Shown one piece after another: positions 43,879-53,421 of a DNA stretch of 64,000 bases. Position 1 is the first letter of the stretch. Every line of letters starts with the position of its first letter. The notes beneath the pieces were generated by a model. It saw nothing but the letters and a program-made list of their open reading frames with translations. It ran no database searches and had not been told where the DNA came from. The position numbers and the translations under genes were made by a program. The DNA is from an uncultured Acidobacteriia bacterium (GTDB lineage: Bacteria > Acidobacteriota > Terriglobia > Bryobacterales > Bryobacteraceae): contig CAIQWJ010000093.1 of NCBI GenBank assembly GCA_903875575.1, positions 23,056 to 87,055 on the forward strand, in the 5' to 3' direction.

Positions 43879-45822
43879 TTGGCACCCACCCCGGCAGTCT
43901 CAGTTGTATTGCCTCAGTCCCTGCTGTTCAGCCTGCCGTTCGCGCTGATCGGAATCGACGAGTATGGCCTAATTGACACATGGAATCTAGCGGCCGAACA
44001 CCTGCTTGGGCACATAGCAGACGACGTGATTGGGTGCCCAATGCCTTTCGATCTCGATGTGGAACGCGCCTTGCAACACGGAACCCCGCCGGGTTGCGCC
44101 GTTTTGTCGATTGGCGGCGACGACGCCGGTGAAAGAACGGCCATCTGCGTGGAGTTCCGCATCGCGGCGCGACACCCCTCCGGATGGACCCTGACCGCAA
44201 CTGAGAGACACGTGGAAACCGGGCAGCAGAATCGAGAAGGCGAGACGATGGAAACAAAGGCGGCCTCACGCCCCCGTGAGTCCGCCGAAGGGCGCTTTCG
44301 CGAACTCCTGGAGGCTGCGCCGGACGCCATCATTGAAGTGGATCGTCAGGGACACATCGTGCTGCTCAACGCCGTCACGGAAAAGCTCTTTGGGTATTCC
44401 CGGGAGGAATTGCTGGGCAGAAACGTCGATACCCTGATCCCCACCGCTGCCGGCGACCGCCACGCGGCTCACCGTGCGAGCTACTGGGCAAACCCGCAGA
44501 CTCGTCCGATGGGACATGGCCTGACGCTTGTTGCGCGCCGCAAAGATGGCTCGGAGTTCCCTGTTGAGATCAGTCTGAGCCCCGTGAAGACGGGCAAGAG
44601 CTTTCGCGTCACCGCCATCATCCGCGACGCCACCATGCAGCGGGTGGCAGAAGAAAAGATCCGCGCCGCCAACCTGCAACTCGAGCAGCGCAACCGCGAA
44701 GTGGAACGCGCCAATCGCCTGAAGAGCGAGTTTCTGGCCAGCATGAGCCATGAGTTGCGGACACCGCTGCACACGATCATCGGCTTCAGCGAACTGCTGG
44801 CGGAAGAAGCGGAAGGGCCGCTCAACGAGAAGCAGGCGCGTTTCGTCCGTCACGTCCATCAGGATGCGCTGCATTTGCTCGAACTGATTAACGACGTGCT
44901 GGACCTGAGCAAGATCGAAGCCGGCCGCCTGGAACTGCAGCTCGACGCGTTCGATTCCCTGGAAGTGCTGAACGACGCTCTGGGCGCTATCCATCCGATG
45001 GCGGAAGCAAAACATATCACAACAGCAAACCGGATCCGGGGACCGCTGCCCATCTTTGCGGACCGCGTCCGGTTCCGTGAAATCATCAACAACCTGCTGA
45101 GTAACGCGGTGAAATTCACGCCGGAACACGGCAGCGTGTGGATTGAGCGTGAACCAGCCCCGGACGACATGGTTTGTTTCACGGTCGGCGACACCGGCAT
45201 TGGCATCGCACCGGAAGATCAGGAGGCAGTATTCGACACCTTTCGCCAGGTCGGCTCCACAACCCGCGGCGTCCGTGAAGGCACCGGTCTTGGTCTGGCG
45301 ATCGTCAAACGTCTGGTGGAGATGCACGGCGGCAGTATTCGCCTCGAAAGTGAAAGAGCGAAGGGGAGTCGTTTCAGTTTTACCCTCCCCGTCAGCCGTG
45401 CTGTGAAGGCGGACAAGCCGGTCGTGCTGACCATTGAAGACGAACCTTCAGCCCGCGAACTGATGCAGAGTTACCTTTCACCGTACGGCATCCGCGTCGA
45501 AATGGCGCGCAATGCCAGGGAGGGCGTCGCGAGGGCACGTGAACTGCGTCCGGACGCCATCACGCTCGATTTGTTGCTGCCTGGCGGTACCGGTTGGAGC
45601 GTCCTCCGCGATCTTCGCCATTCGCCCGATACGTCTGGCATACCGGTAGTGGTCATTTCCGTGCTCGATGAAGAGCAGGCCGCGCTCGCACAGGGAGCGG
45701 TGGCTTACTTGCGCAAACCGCTCAAGAGAGAATCGCTGATTCGGGTACTGCGGGAACATTGTCCGGAACGGTTCGGCAAGATCGTGCAGGTGTCCTCCAC
45801 CGAGGCACCTTCGGGGAAATGA
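43879..45822 (+). CDS. Hybrid sensor histidine kinase: PAS-PAS-HisKA-HATPase-REC
   Basis: A 647-residue soluble hybrid kinase with no membrane segment. A divergent PAS lies at about residues 14-105 and a canonical PAS at about 135-250 ([21 protein letters not shown]). HisKA has the phospho-His in [19 protein letters not shown] near residue 290. HATPase has [21 protein letters not shown] and [12 protein letters not shown]. The C-terminal receiver has phospho-acceptor Asp in [15 protein letters not shown]. The start is probably TTG at 43879. Its stop overlaps the next receiver gene as ATGA. The cue is cytoplasmic and unknown. Confidence 0.85.
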   Translation: MAPTPAVSVVLPQSLLFSLPFALIGIDEYGLIDTWNLAAEHLLGHIADDVIGCPMPFDLDVERALQHGTPPGCAVLSIGGDDAGERTAICVEFRIAARHPSGWTLTATERHVETGQQNREGETMETKAASRPRESAEGRFRELLEAAPDAIIEVDRQGHIVLLNAVTEKLFGYSREELLGRNVDTLIPTAAGDRHAAHRASYWANPQTRPMGHGLTLVARRKDGSEFPVEISLSPVKTGKSFRVTAIIRDATMQRVAEEKIRAANLQLEQRNREVERANRLKSEFLASMSHELRTPLHTIIGFSELLAEEAEGPLNEKQARFVRHVHQDALHLLELINDVLDLSKIEAGRLELQLDAFDSLEVLNDALGAIHPMAEAKHITTANRIRGPLPIFADRVRFREIINNLLSNAVKFTPEHGSVWIEREPAPDDMVCFTVGDTGIGIAPEDQEAVFDTFRQVGSTTRGVREGTGLGLAIVKRLVEMHGGSIRLESERAKGSRFSFTLPVSRAVKADKPVVLTIEDEPSARELMQSYLSPYGIRVEMARNAREGVARARELRPDAITLDLLLPGGTGWSVLRDLRHSPDTSGIPVVVISVLDEEQAALAQGAVAYLRKPLKRESLIRVLREHCPERFGKIVQVSSTEAPSGK

Positions 45823-46190
45823 AGACAGTGCTGATTGCCGAAGATCGCGACGCCAGCCGGGAACTGCTGGCGATAGTGCTGACTTCGGCCGGTTATAACG
45901 TTGTAACGGCAATCGATGGCGTGGACGCCCTGGAGCAGTTCGCGGCAAATGTGATCGACCTTGTCATCCTCGACATCCACATGCCACGCCTGGATGGCTT
46001 CGGCGTGCTCCGTCAGTTGCGTACCGTTCCCGCACATGCAGACCTCCCCGTGATTGCTCTCACCGCCAGCGCCATGGCGGGAGACCGTGACAGCGTCATC
46101 GCGGCCGGTTTTTCCGAATACATCAGCAAACCTGTGAATATGTCGCTGCTCAGGCGTGAAGTAGCCCGATTACTGGAGAAAAAGCAATGA
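45819..46190 (+). CDS. Stand-alone response regulator receiver protein
   Basis: A 123-residue single-domain receiver (CheY-like). It has the acidic pair in [13 protein letters not shown], the phospho-acceptor in [18 protein letters not shown], Thr in VIALTASAM, and Lys in YISKPVNMS. It has no output domain and likely passes phosphate between the hybrid kinase and another protein. It overlaps both neighbours by four bases (ATGA), so all three genes are coupled. Confidence 0.9.
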   Translation: MKTVLIAEDRDASRELLAIVLTSAGYNVVTAIDGVDALEQFAANVIDLVILDIHMPRLDGFGVLRQLRTVPAHADLPVIALTASAMAGDRDSVIAAGFSEYISKPVNMSLLRREVARLLEKKQ

Positions 46191-47593
46191 GCCTCGCCAC
46201 AGACCACTCTGAAGATGCCCCGTCGCCCAATGTGGTTCTCGTCATCATAGACGATAATGCCGGAAGTCTGGAACTCCTTTCCTCGGCGCTCCACCGCGAA
46301 GGCCTCACAATTTTCACCGCGAACGATCCGGAAGAAGGGCTCGAAATCATCTTCCGCGAACACCCGCAAATCGTTCTCACGGATCTGGTGATGCCCGGCA
46401 TCTCCGGCCTCGAAGTGCTGGAACGCGTGGTGGACTTCGATCCGGCTATCGATGTGGTCCTGATGACGGCCCACTACACGAGCGAATCCGCGGTGGAGGC
46501 CATCCGCAAGGGGGCATCGGACTACCTCAACAAGCCGGTCTCCATCACGGCGCTGCGTGAGCGTGTCAACCGTCTGGTGGAAGAAGCCCAGCGCCGCCAG
46601 CGCGCGAGCGACCTTGAGAACCAGATGCTGGTCAACGCCAGATTTGAGGACATGGTGGGCCGCAGCCCCGCTATGGTGGAAATGTTCTCCCGAATCCGCC
46701 GCATCTCGCCGCATTTCCGCAATGTCCTGGTGACCGGCGAAACCGGCACGGGTAAGGAACTTGCCGCCAAGGCACTGCACAACCTGAGCCCGGTATCAGG
46801 CGGGCGCTTCGTGGTACTCAACTGCTCGGCCGTCGTTGAGACCCTGTTTGAAAGCGAGTTGTTCGGTCATGTGCGCGGCTCTTTCACCGGCGCCACGCAG
46901 GACAAGATGGGGCTTTTCGAATATGCCGACCGGGGTACCATCTTCCTGGACGAAATCGGCGACATGCCTCTCGGCACCCAGGCCAAGTTACTGCGCACCC
47001 TCCAGAACCAGGAAGTTTTGCGTGTTGGCTCTCTGACACCGCGCCGGGTGGACGTTCACGTCATCGCCGCCACCCATCGGGATCTGCGGGCGGCCATTTC
47101 GGATAAATTATTCCGCGAAGATCTCTACTACCGGCTTTCGATGGTGGAGGTACATGTCCCCGCCCTCAAGGACAGGCCGGAGGATCTGCCGCTCCTGATT
47201 CGTTTCTTCGTGGACCGCTTCAGCAGCCAGTTCCGTAAAGAGATTCGCGGCCTCACGCAGCGGGCGCATATCGTGCTGGCCCGTCATCCGTGGCCTGGCA
47301 ATGTGCGCGAACTGGAAAACGTACTGGGACACGCGTGCATGATGGCCCAGGGCGGCACCGTGGACGTGCAGGATTTGCCGGAGTATCTGCGGTTTCCATC
47401 GCGCCACCCGCAGCCGCTGGCTTCGCCCGTTACTCCGATAGTCTCCGATTCCGAGACCTTCGAGGAACATGAGAAGCACCTCATTGCGGAAGCACTCTCC
47501 CGCGCCAACGGCAACCAGTCGCAGGCAGCGCGCGCGTTGCGCATCGGTCGCGATGCGCTGCGCTACAAAATGCGGAAGCACGGCCTGCTGTAG
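46187..47593 (+). CDS. Sigma-54-dependent response regulator (NtrC family)
   Basis: A 468-residue activator. The receiver is residues 15-130 (VVLVIIDDNAGSLELL, QIVLTDLVMPGISGLEVL, YLNKPVS). The AAA+ domain is residues about 155-390, with Walker A VTGETGTGKELAAKALH, sigma-54 contact loop GSFTGA and Walker B TIFLDEIGDM, followed by R-finger regions and a Fis-type helix-turn-helix (ANGNQSQAARALRIGRDALR). The contact loop has Ser where GAFTGA has Ala. It is the output gene of the three-gene signalling operon; targets unknown. Confidence 0.92.
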   Translation: MSLATDHSEDAPSPNVVLVIIDDNAGSLELLSSALHREGLTIFTANDPEEGLEIIFREHPQIVLTDLVMPGISGLEVLERVVDFDPAIDVVLMTAHYTSESAVEAIRKGASDYLNKPVSITALRERVNRLVEEAQRRQRASDLENQMLVNARFEDMVGRSPAMVEMFSRIRRISPHFRNVLVTGETGTGKELAAKALHNLSPVSGGRFVVLNCSAVVETLFESELFGHVRGSFTGATQDKMGLFEYADRGTIFLDEIGDMPLGTQAKLLRTLQNQEVLRVGSLTPRRVDVHVIAATHRDLRAAISDKLFREDLYYRLSMVEVHVPALKDRPEDLPLLIRFFVDRFSSQFRKEIRGLTQRAHIVLARHPWPGNVRELENVLGHACMMAQGGTVDVQDLPEYLRFPSRHPQPLASPVTPIVSDSETFEEHEKHLIAEALSRANGNQSQAARALRIGRDALRYKMRKHGLL

Positions 47594-47702
47594 CTGCGCG
47601 GAGACTCAGATCGCGTTGGGAAAAAGTGCACCCGTACTGAGTCGCGCACGCAAGTAAGCGGTCAATCCAGACATTCTGGCGTTCTGCGGGAACCACCCGG
47701 CC

Positions 47703-49028
47703 TCAGATCGCGTCGGAAACGCTGGTCAGCGGGAAATCTTTCACCACCAGCGCTGGCGCAATCATGCCCTCGCCTTCCCCGCCCTGCGCCCGTTCCGGCA
47801 CGCCCATCTTCACGATGTTCTGCAACAGCCGGACCGGGCTTTCGTTGAAGCGGAAATTCCCCGCCGGCGCGGTGATCTTGCCGTTCTCAATGAGGAACAG
47901 GCCGTCGCGGGTGAGGCCGGTATACTGAACGGTCTGCGCGTTCACAACCCGCAGATAGAAGAAGCGAGTGACCAGCAGGCCACGCTCCACGCCGGCAATC
48001 AGGGCGTCGAGCGAGTCTGTGCCGCCATCCAGCATCAGCCGGTTAGCCGCAGGAGTGGGCTTCTGGCCGGCTTGCTGAGCCCAGTAGCGGTCGTACACAA
48101 GGTTCTTCACGACGCCCTTCTCAATCCAGGTCACCGGCGCGGCCGGGATTCCGCCGTTCGTCCATAACATTCCGCGGTTTCGTTTGTCGAAAGGATCCGT
48201 GCGAAGAGTGACGAAGTCCGGAAATAGCTTTTCGCTCAGCAGTGTGCCGCCGCCTTTCTTGCTCAAAAAGCTGCGGCCTTCCTCCGCGCTCCGGGCACTA
48301 AACTGCGAGCCAATCAACGGAAGCAGATCGCTGACGGCGGTCGGTTCCAGCACAACCATGTATTTTCCCGGCTCCAGCCGCTTCGGATTGCGCCAGCGGT
48401 CGCACTTTCCGATGGCGGCAGCGGCGACTGCCGCCACATCGATTTTCGAAATGTCGGGCGATTGGCTGGACGCCCAGCCGGAACTACTGCCCTCGGGAGT
48501 GCGAACTGTCGTGGAAAGTCGGGAATCGGTGGAGCGCTCGAAGGCGAACAGCCCATGCTTGTTCGCGATCACCGATACCGTGGCATCGCGTTCGAAGAAG
48601 CCCGCCGCCACCAGGTTTTTCGCGCGGGCGCCTTCGATCACCGCGCGTATGGCCGGAATCATCGCGGCACTGCGTGCCGCGGCGGTCGCATCCACAAAGT
48701 TGTCAAAATTGGCGTATTGCTGCGGCCCGAGACCTGGTATAAATTCGGGGTTGGGCGGCGCGACGTCGGATAATTGCTCCGCTCGCTTCATGGCGTCGCG
48801 CAGAGACTTATCGTCGAACTCGGTTACTGAGGTGGAGCCGGTCTTCTTGTCTTTCGTCACCGAGATGGAAAGCTGCTGTTCCACCTGAAAACCGGATGTA
48901 GTCACGCTGTTCACCGCGTATCGTATCGACGCGGTTTCAGAATTTCTGAGAGAAACCGCGCATTCCGGAAACGTGGTGAGCGCGAGCACGCGGTCTGTGA
49001 TCTTTTTTGCTTCTTCACGTGTGAGCAT
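47703..49028 (-). CDS. TldE/PmbA-like metallopeptidase partner
   Basis: A 441-residue TldD/TldE-family protein that lacks the HExxxH zinc motif, so it matches the non-catalytic TldE (PmbA) partner. Together TldD and TldE form a protease used in peptide maturation and toxin degradation. Blocks seen are NSVTTSGFQVEQQLSISVT, GKYMVVLEPTAVSDLLPLI and LFLIENGKITAPAGNFRFNE. It follows the tldD-like gene by 13 bases and is likely co-transcribed. No peptide precursor gene is nearby. Confidence 0.85.
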   Translation of the reverse strand: MLTREEAKKITDRVLALTTFPECAVSLRNSETASIRYAVNSVTTSGFQVEQQLSISVTKDKKTGSTSVTEFDDKSLRDAMKRAEQLSDVAPPNPEFIPGLGPQQYANFDNFVDATAAARSAAMIPAIRAVIEGARAKNLVAAGFFERDATVSVIANKHGLFAFERSTDSRLSTTVRTPEGSSSGWASSQSPDISKIDVAAVAAAAIGKCDRWRNPKRLEPGKYMVVLEPTAVSDLLPLIGSQFSARSAEEGRSFLSKKGGGTLLSEKLFPDFVTLRTDPFDKRNRGMLWTNGGIPAAPVTWIEKGVVKNLVYDRYWAQQAGQKPTPAANRLMLDGGTDSLDALIAGVERGLLVTRFFYLRVVNAQTVQYTGLTRDGLFLIENGKITAPAGNFRFNESPVRLLQNIVKMGVPERAQGGEGEGMIAPALVVKDFPLTSVSDAI

Positions 49029-49041
49029 GGCGTTATCCCAA

Positions 49042-50613
49042 TCAGTCGGTCTGGATTACGTTTATCTGGCGGAAACGCGCCGGTGAGCAGCCGTGGCTGA
49101 CCGCGTTCGATTGCGCGGGTTCGCCCTTGCCATCATTGAGAGCGCCATATTGCTGGAAGTAGGCGGGGCCGGCGATTCCGTCGCAGGAAGTCCAGAAATC
49201 CGTCGTCTTCGCCTGATAGGCCACGCTGCGCAGCATACGGCCCTTCTTGCCGCCTTTGATCTCCCAGAAGGCGTCACCGCCGAACTGGAAGTTGTAGCGC
49301 TGCTGATCGATGGAGAAGCTGCCATCGCCATCGATCAGGATGCCATCTTCCACACCCGCGATCAGCGATTCGAGACTGGTGTCGCGGGAGCCGGGCTCCA
49401 GCCACACGTTCGGCATGCGCTGGAACGGCACACTGCCCCAGCTATCGGCATAGCAACAGCCGCGGCTTTCCTTTTCACCCAGCAGATGCGCCTGATCGCG
49501 GATCGTCTGATAATGCATGAAGATGCCTTTTTCCAGGATGGGGAACTTTGTGGTTTTCACGCCATCGTCGTCGTAGCCGATAGTGGCCAGCCCGCGCTCG
49601 TTCGTGCGGTCGCCCCAAACGTTGACAATGTCAGAACCGACGCGCTGTTTGCCCAGTTTGTCGGTGGTAAGGAAGCTGGTCCCCGCATAATTGGCCTCGT
49701 AGCCGAGTGCGCGGTCGAGTTCCGTGGAGTGACCCAGGCTTTCGTGGATCGTCAGCCAAAGGTGAGTTGGCAGCAGCACCAGATCCTTCTTGCCGGCGGT
49801 CACCGGCGGCGCGGCGAGATGCTCCTGCACTTCCTCTCTGACGCGCGACGCGTTCTCCAGGAGATTCATCACCGGGACGATTTCATAGCCGGCAGTCGAA
49901 GGCGGTGCCTGAAAACGACGGGATTTCGATAACCCGCGGGCTGTATCAACTGCGGTGGCATTCACGCCGCCCGTGCTCTGCAGACAAAGTTGCTGGATTG
50001 AGGAGCCTTCGGTCGAGGCAAAGTACTTATCTTCGGATCGAAATACCATTTGTGCCGCGGAAGAAAAGACACGGTCGCTCTTCTTCACCTCGTTGGCTGC
50101 GGCTCGGATGAGGTCGAGCTTTTCGGCGAGCGGAACGGCGAACGGATCTTTCTCATGCGGCGTTACCCAGCGCGTGCGATAGGCGGCGACCGGAGCCAAT
50201 TCCACTGGCTTGGTCTGCAATACAGAATTCGCCTTCGCCACGGCCACCGCTTCGCCCGTGATGCGGGTGATTTCCGCCATAGTCACAAAAGGCGAAGAGG
50301 CGAAACCCCACGCTCCGTTGGCAATCACGCGGACGCCGAAACCGAAACTGCCGGAATCGGCCACAGTCGGAACCACCAGCGTCTTACCTGTGCCACGTTC
50401 CGGATTCAGACGCACCGCCATGGTCTGGTTGCGATAGCGGGTGATGCGGATGTCGCAGTAAGTAGCTTTCAGGCGTTTGGCTTCGTTGAGCGCCAAGGCA
50501 CCCAGCTTTTCCAGTTCGGGAGAAGGTTTGGCGGCTGCGGTTTCAGCGGCAAAGAGGCGTTCAGAGAGTGCCAGAGCTGCGGCACTACCCACAAAAGTCC
50601 GGCGACTGATCAT
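49042..50613 (-). CDS. tldD: TldD-like zinc metallopeptidase with twin-arginine signal
   Basis: A 523-residue TldD-family protein. The zinc motif is LTIHESLGHSTELDRALG (HExxxH). The N-terminus MISRRTFVGSAAALALSERL is a clear twin-arginine signal, so this enzyme is probably exported, unlike cytoplasmic E. coli TldD. GATIGYDDDGV-type and GDGSFSIDQQRYNFQFGG blocks are visible. Its likely partner is the TldE-like protein encoded next, which has no signal peptide. The mismatch is odd. Confidence 0.85.
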   Translation of the reverse strand: MISRRTFVGSAAALALSERLFAAETAAAKPSPELEKLGALALNEAKRLKATYCDIRITRYRNQTMAVRLNPERGTGKTLVVPTVADSGSFGFGVRVIANGAWGFASSPFVTMAEITRITGEAVAVAKANSVLQTKPVELAPVAAYRTRWVTPHEKDPFAVPLAEKLDLIRAAANEVKKSDRVFSSAAQMVFRSEDKYFASTEGSSIQQLCLQSTGGVNATAVDTARGLSKSRRFQAPPSTAGYEIVPVMNLLENASRVREEVQEHLAAPPVTAGKKDLVLLPTHLWLTIHESLGHSTELDRALGYEANYAGTSFLTTDKLGKQRVGSDIVNVWGDRTNERGLATIGYDDDGVKTTKFPILEKGIFMHYQTIRDQAHLLGEKESRGCCYADSWGSVPFQRMPNVWLEPGSRDTSLESLIAGVEDGILIDGDGSFSIDQQRYNFQFGGDAFWEIKGGKKGRMLRSVAYQAKTTDFWTSCDGIAGPAYFQQYGALNDGKGEPAQSNAVSHGCSPARFRQINVIQTD

Positions 50614-50643
50614 GGGAATTAAGGTAGCACAAATGCCAAGGTG

Positions 50644-51153
50644 TCAGGCTTCGGCTTCGAAGACTTCCGCGAGCGGCATTTCGATCGCGCCCGCGCGGAG
50701 CACCCCATCCACGGCCTCTGCCAGATTGCCAGGAGTAGCGACCCAGCCGCAACCGCGCACGGGATCGATGACCCAGCAGACCGGGACGCCAATTGAGAAG
50801 TAGTCATTCAGTCGGTCCATCATGTCTCGAAAAGTGTCGTCGCGAGAGACGATTTCAATGCATAGCAGGGGCGCGGTGCGGACGATCTCCTCACGCGGCG
50901 CATCTCTGGAAATGAGCATGAGGTCCGGAATGCGGAAACGGCTGGATGAGATCTGAAGCCTGACTTCGGGAACGATATGGAAACGCCCGGCTTTCTCGCG
51001 GGAATGCATCCACACTGCAACGTTCGCGTGAAGTCTGCCGTGGCTGTATTCGCCATAGTTCCGTTCGAGTGTTGCACCGTCCACGAAATCGCGGTCCGGG
51101 CGCCAGAACGAATCCAGATATTCCTGAACGGAAATTCGCGCCGCAGTTGCCAT
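50644..51153 (-). CDS. Uma2 family endonuclease-like protein
   Basis: A 169-residue PD-(D/E)xK fold protein of the Uma2 (DUF820) family. The active-site elements are Asp in RFRIPDLMLIS and Glu in LLCIEIVSRDD, followed by DYFSIGVPVCWVIDP. These small nucleases are abundant in cyanobacteria and acidobacteria, and their role is unknown. The ATG at 51153 is chosen, since upstream codons to 51213 lie in a non-family stretch. Confidence 0.85.
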   Translation of the reverse strand: MATAARISVQEYLDSFWRPDRDFVDGATLERNYGEYSHGRLHANVAVWMHSREKAGRFHIVPEVRLQISSSRFRIPDLMLISRDAPREEIVRTAPLLCIEIVSRDDTFRDMMDRLNDYFSIGVPVCWVIDPVRGCGWVATPGNLAEAVDGVLRAGAIEMPLAEVFEAEA

Positions 51154-51164
51154 GCGCTCTGATC

Positions 51165-52550
51165 TTACCGCGCCGCATTTCGATAAATCGCCGTTGCCAC
51201 CGTGTCCGCCCACTTCGGTTTTTCCGCCGCGTTAGCCACACCCTCAATCCCCGCCGCCAGTGCCCGGTCCACCTTTGCCAGATTCCGGTAATCGAGCTGA
51301 TCCGCTGTATCGTTCACTTCGTGATAACCCGGATATTCAAACGCCACCACCACCGTATGCGCGACAATCCCGGCCTCCGCAAACGCATAATTATCGCTGC
51401 GGTCGAAATAATCGTCAGCCGATTCCTTGCGGTAGACCGCCACCCCCGCAGTCTTCGCCGAAGACGCCATCTTCTGCGGCAGATTGGAAAATGAAGGGCC
51501 GGTAAAAGCGAACCGCCCCACCTCAGCTCCATCGCTCGAATCCGTCCGCCCCAACTGCTCCAGATTGATATCCGCGATCGTGTCACGGAGCGGTACCAGC
51601 GGGTGCCGCACATAGTAATCCGACCCCAGCATCCCCTCTTCCTCCCCAAACAGCGCCAGGAACAACACACTCCGACGGGGACGTGGTGTCTCGCCTTTCA
51701 ACGCCTTCGCGATTTCGATCAACGACGCCACCCCGCTGGCGTCGTCATTCGCGCCGTGGAAAATGCGATTCCCGGGACCCGGCGGCTTAACGCCCAGGTG
51801 ATCGTAATGCGCCGAAACGATCACATACTGGTCCCGTACGTCGATATCATCGCCCACCAGCAACCCCGCCACATTTCGCACCTGCACGGAGCGGCTGGCG
51901 GGAGCCGTCATGCGCAACGTCAGCCTCATCTCGCCGGATGCGGCGAGCAGATCGGACGCAGCCCGACCGTAAACCCGCACCACCGGCACTTTCGCCGCCT
52001 GCGCATCCAGCAAAGTGTTCGCGTCGGCGGATTTCTCTCCGCCCATGACCAGCAAAATCAGCGCTGGCTTGCGAAGTTCCAGCGAGTGGAACATTGCCGG
52101 TGCCTCCCAGGCATCGCTCGCCACCACCACTCGCCCCGTCATCGAAGGCAGCGGACCCGGCCCGCGCACCCGTACCGTGCCTACATCCTGAAACTGCAAT
52201 GACCGGATCGAACTCACGCCGACGCTTTCCGGTTGCAGCGCAATCTTCCTGCCACCCGCCGAGAGGGTCATCTGGAATCCCGCATTGTCCGGCGTGATCT
52301 GCTGCAAGGTCGCAGTCTGGAAGAACGTGCCCCGCTCCCCAGCCGGCACCAGGCCCGCCAGGCGGAACTGCGTGGCAATGTACTCGGCCGAAGCCGAGAG
52401 GCCCGGCGACGGTGTCATGCGGCCCTGCCGTTCATCCGCGGCCAGCCACGTCACGTTCTTCCGCAGCGAATCCGCGGAAATCAGATCCAGCCCCGAAGCC
52501 GCAAGCAGAAGCGAGGCCGTACACAGAAGTCCCGGCCAGAATCGCTGCAT
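51165..52550 (-). CDS. Secreted M28 family zinc aminopeptidase
   Basis: A 461-residue exopeptidase with a signal peptide (residues 1-20, LLCTASLLLAASGLD). A PA-like insert (about 120-230) precedes the catalytic domain. Zinc ligands expected are His in YVIVSAHYDHLGVK, Asp in GANDDASGVASLIEIA, Glu-Glu in LFLALFGEEEGMLGS, Asp in RSDNYAFAEAGI, and His in VNDTADQLDY-adjacent GYHEV. It releases N-terminal amino acids outside the cytoplasm. Six bases separate it from the aldolase gene upstream. Confidence 0.9.
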   Translation of the reverse strand: MQRFWPGLLCTASLLLAASGLDLISADSLRKNVTWLAADERQGRMTPSPGLSASAEYIATQFRLAGLVPAGERGTFFQTATLQQITPDNAGFQMTLSAGGRKIALQPESVGVSSIRSLQFQDVGTVRVRGPGPLPSMTGRVVVASDAWEAPAMFHSLELRKPALILLVMGGEKSADANTLLDAQAAKVPVVRVYGRAASDLLAASGEMRLTLRMTAPASRSVQVRNVAGLLVGDDIDVRDQYVIVSAHYDHLGVKPPGPGNRIFHGANDDASGVASLIEIAKALKGETPRPRRSVLFLALFGEEEGMLGSDYYVRHPLVPLRDTIADINLEQLGRTDSSDGAEVGRFAFTGPSFSNLPQKMASSAKTAGVAVYRKESADDYFDRSDNYAFAEAGIVAHTVVVAFEYPGYHEVNDTADQLDYRNLAKVDRALAAGIEGVANAAEKPKWADTVATAIYRNAAR

Positions 52551-52555
52551 AAACC

Positions 52556-53323
52556 CTACGCCAGAATGGCGCGAACGTTTTCTGATGCCTTATCCAGCAG
52601 CATCGCAAGATCGTTCGAACTGCCCACAAACAACATGCCACGCTCTTTCCAGAAACGGGCCATGGCCGGACCCCTCGTATGTATGCCGGGCACAATGCCG
52701 TGCCGCAGGCAGGCATCGCGGATCTTTTCGATGGTCGCGACCATGCTCGGATGCTCCATATTGCCCGGTACACCCAGCGAGATAGAAAGGTCGGCGGGCC
52801 CTATCATAACCGTGTCGAAGCCCGGGACGCTGAGAATCTCGTCCAGTGCTTCCACCGCCCGCACACTCTCAATCTGCACCACGCGCATCAGATTGGCGTT
52901 GTAGTGGTCCATCATCTGGGTGAACGTCAGCGTTTGGTATTCCAGATTGCACGGTGCCAACCCGAACCCGCGAACTCCCTTCGGCGGATAAATGGTCCAC
53001 GAAATGGCCGTTTCCAACTGCCTCGGATCTTCCGTGCGTGGAAAGATGATGCCGCCAGCGCCGTTGTCGAGCGCCCGCGCCACCAGCGAATACTGAAAAT
53101 CCGCCACACGAACGATGGGGCAGATATTCGAAAGGTGCGCCACCCGGCAGATGTCGCTCACCGTCTCCAGATCGAAATTGCCGTGCTCCGTGTCTACAAA
53201 GGCCCAGTTATACCCTGCCGCCGCCAGCAATCTGGGAATCTCCGCGGACCGGAAATTGCCGAAGCCGCACCCAACCTGGAACTTGCCCTCTTTTAACGCC
53301 CGCTTGACGGAGTTTTCACGCAT
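52556..53323 (-). CDS. HpcH/HpaI family class II aldolase
   Basis: A 255-residue metal-dependent aldolase of the HpaI type, which splits 4-hydroxy-2-oxo acids to pyruvate and an aldehyde. WAFVDTEHGNFDLE holds the catalytic His; metal-binding Glu and Asp are expected in VVQIESVRAVEALDEI and TVMIGPADLSISLGV. Close relatives include 2-keto-3-deoxy-L-rhamnonate aldolase. The ATG at 53323 is used; the frame extends upstream to 53422 without family similarity. It is divergent from cas10. Confidence 0.88.
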   Translation of the reverse strand: MRENSVKRALKEGKFQVGCGFGNFRSAEIPRLLAAAGYNWAFVDTEHGNFDLETVSDICRVAHLSNICPIVRVADFQYSLVARALDNGAGGIIFPRTEDPRQLETAISWTIYPPKGVRGFGLAPCNLEYQTLTFTQMMDHYNANLMRVVQIESVRAVEALDEILSVPGFDTVMIGPADLSISLGVPGNMEHPSMVATIEKIRDACLRHGIVPGIHTRGPAMARFWKERGMLFVGSSNDLAMLLDKASENVRAILA

Positions 53324-53421
53324 AACATATGAAGATATCAGCGACACCGCGCCGGACTCGCCCCGCCTGGCGGCCCATCGCCTTATGTCGTCGCATGATA
53401 GCCTAAACAAAAGGTCTCGCA

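Noticed and set aside
44266..45327. A 353-codon minus-strand frame within the hybrid kinase gene
   Set aside because: The plus strand encodes complete PAS, HisKA, HATPase and REC motifs; the antisense product is featureless.
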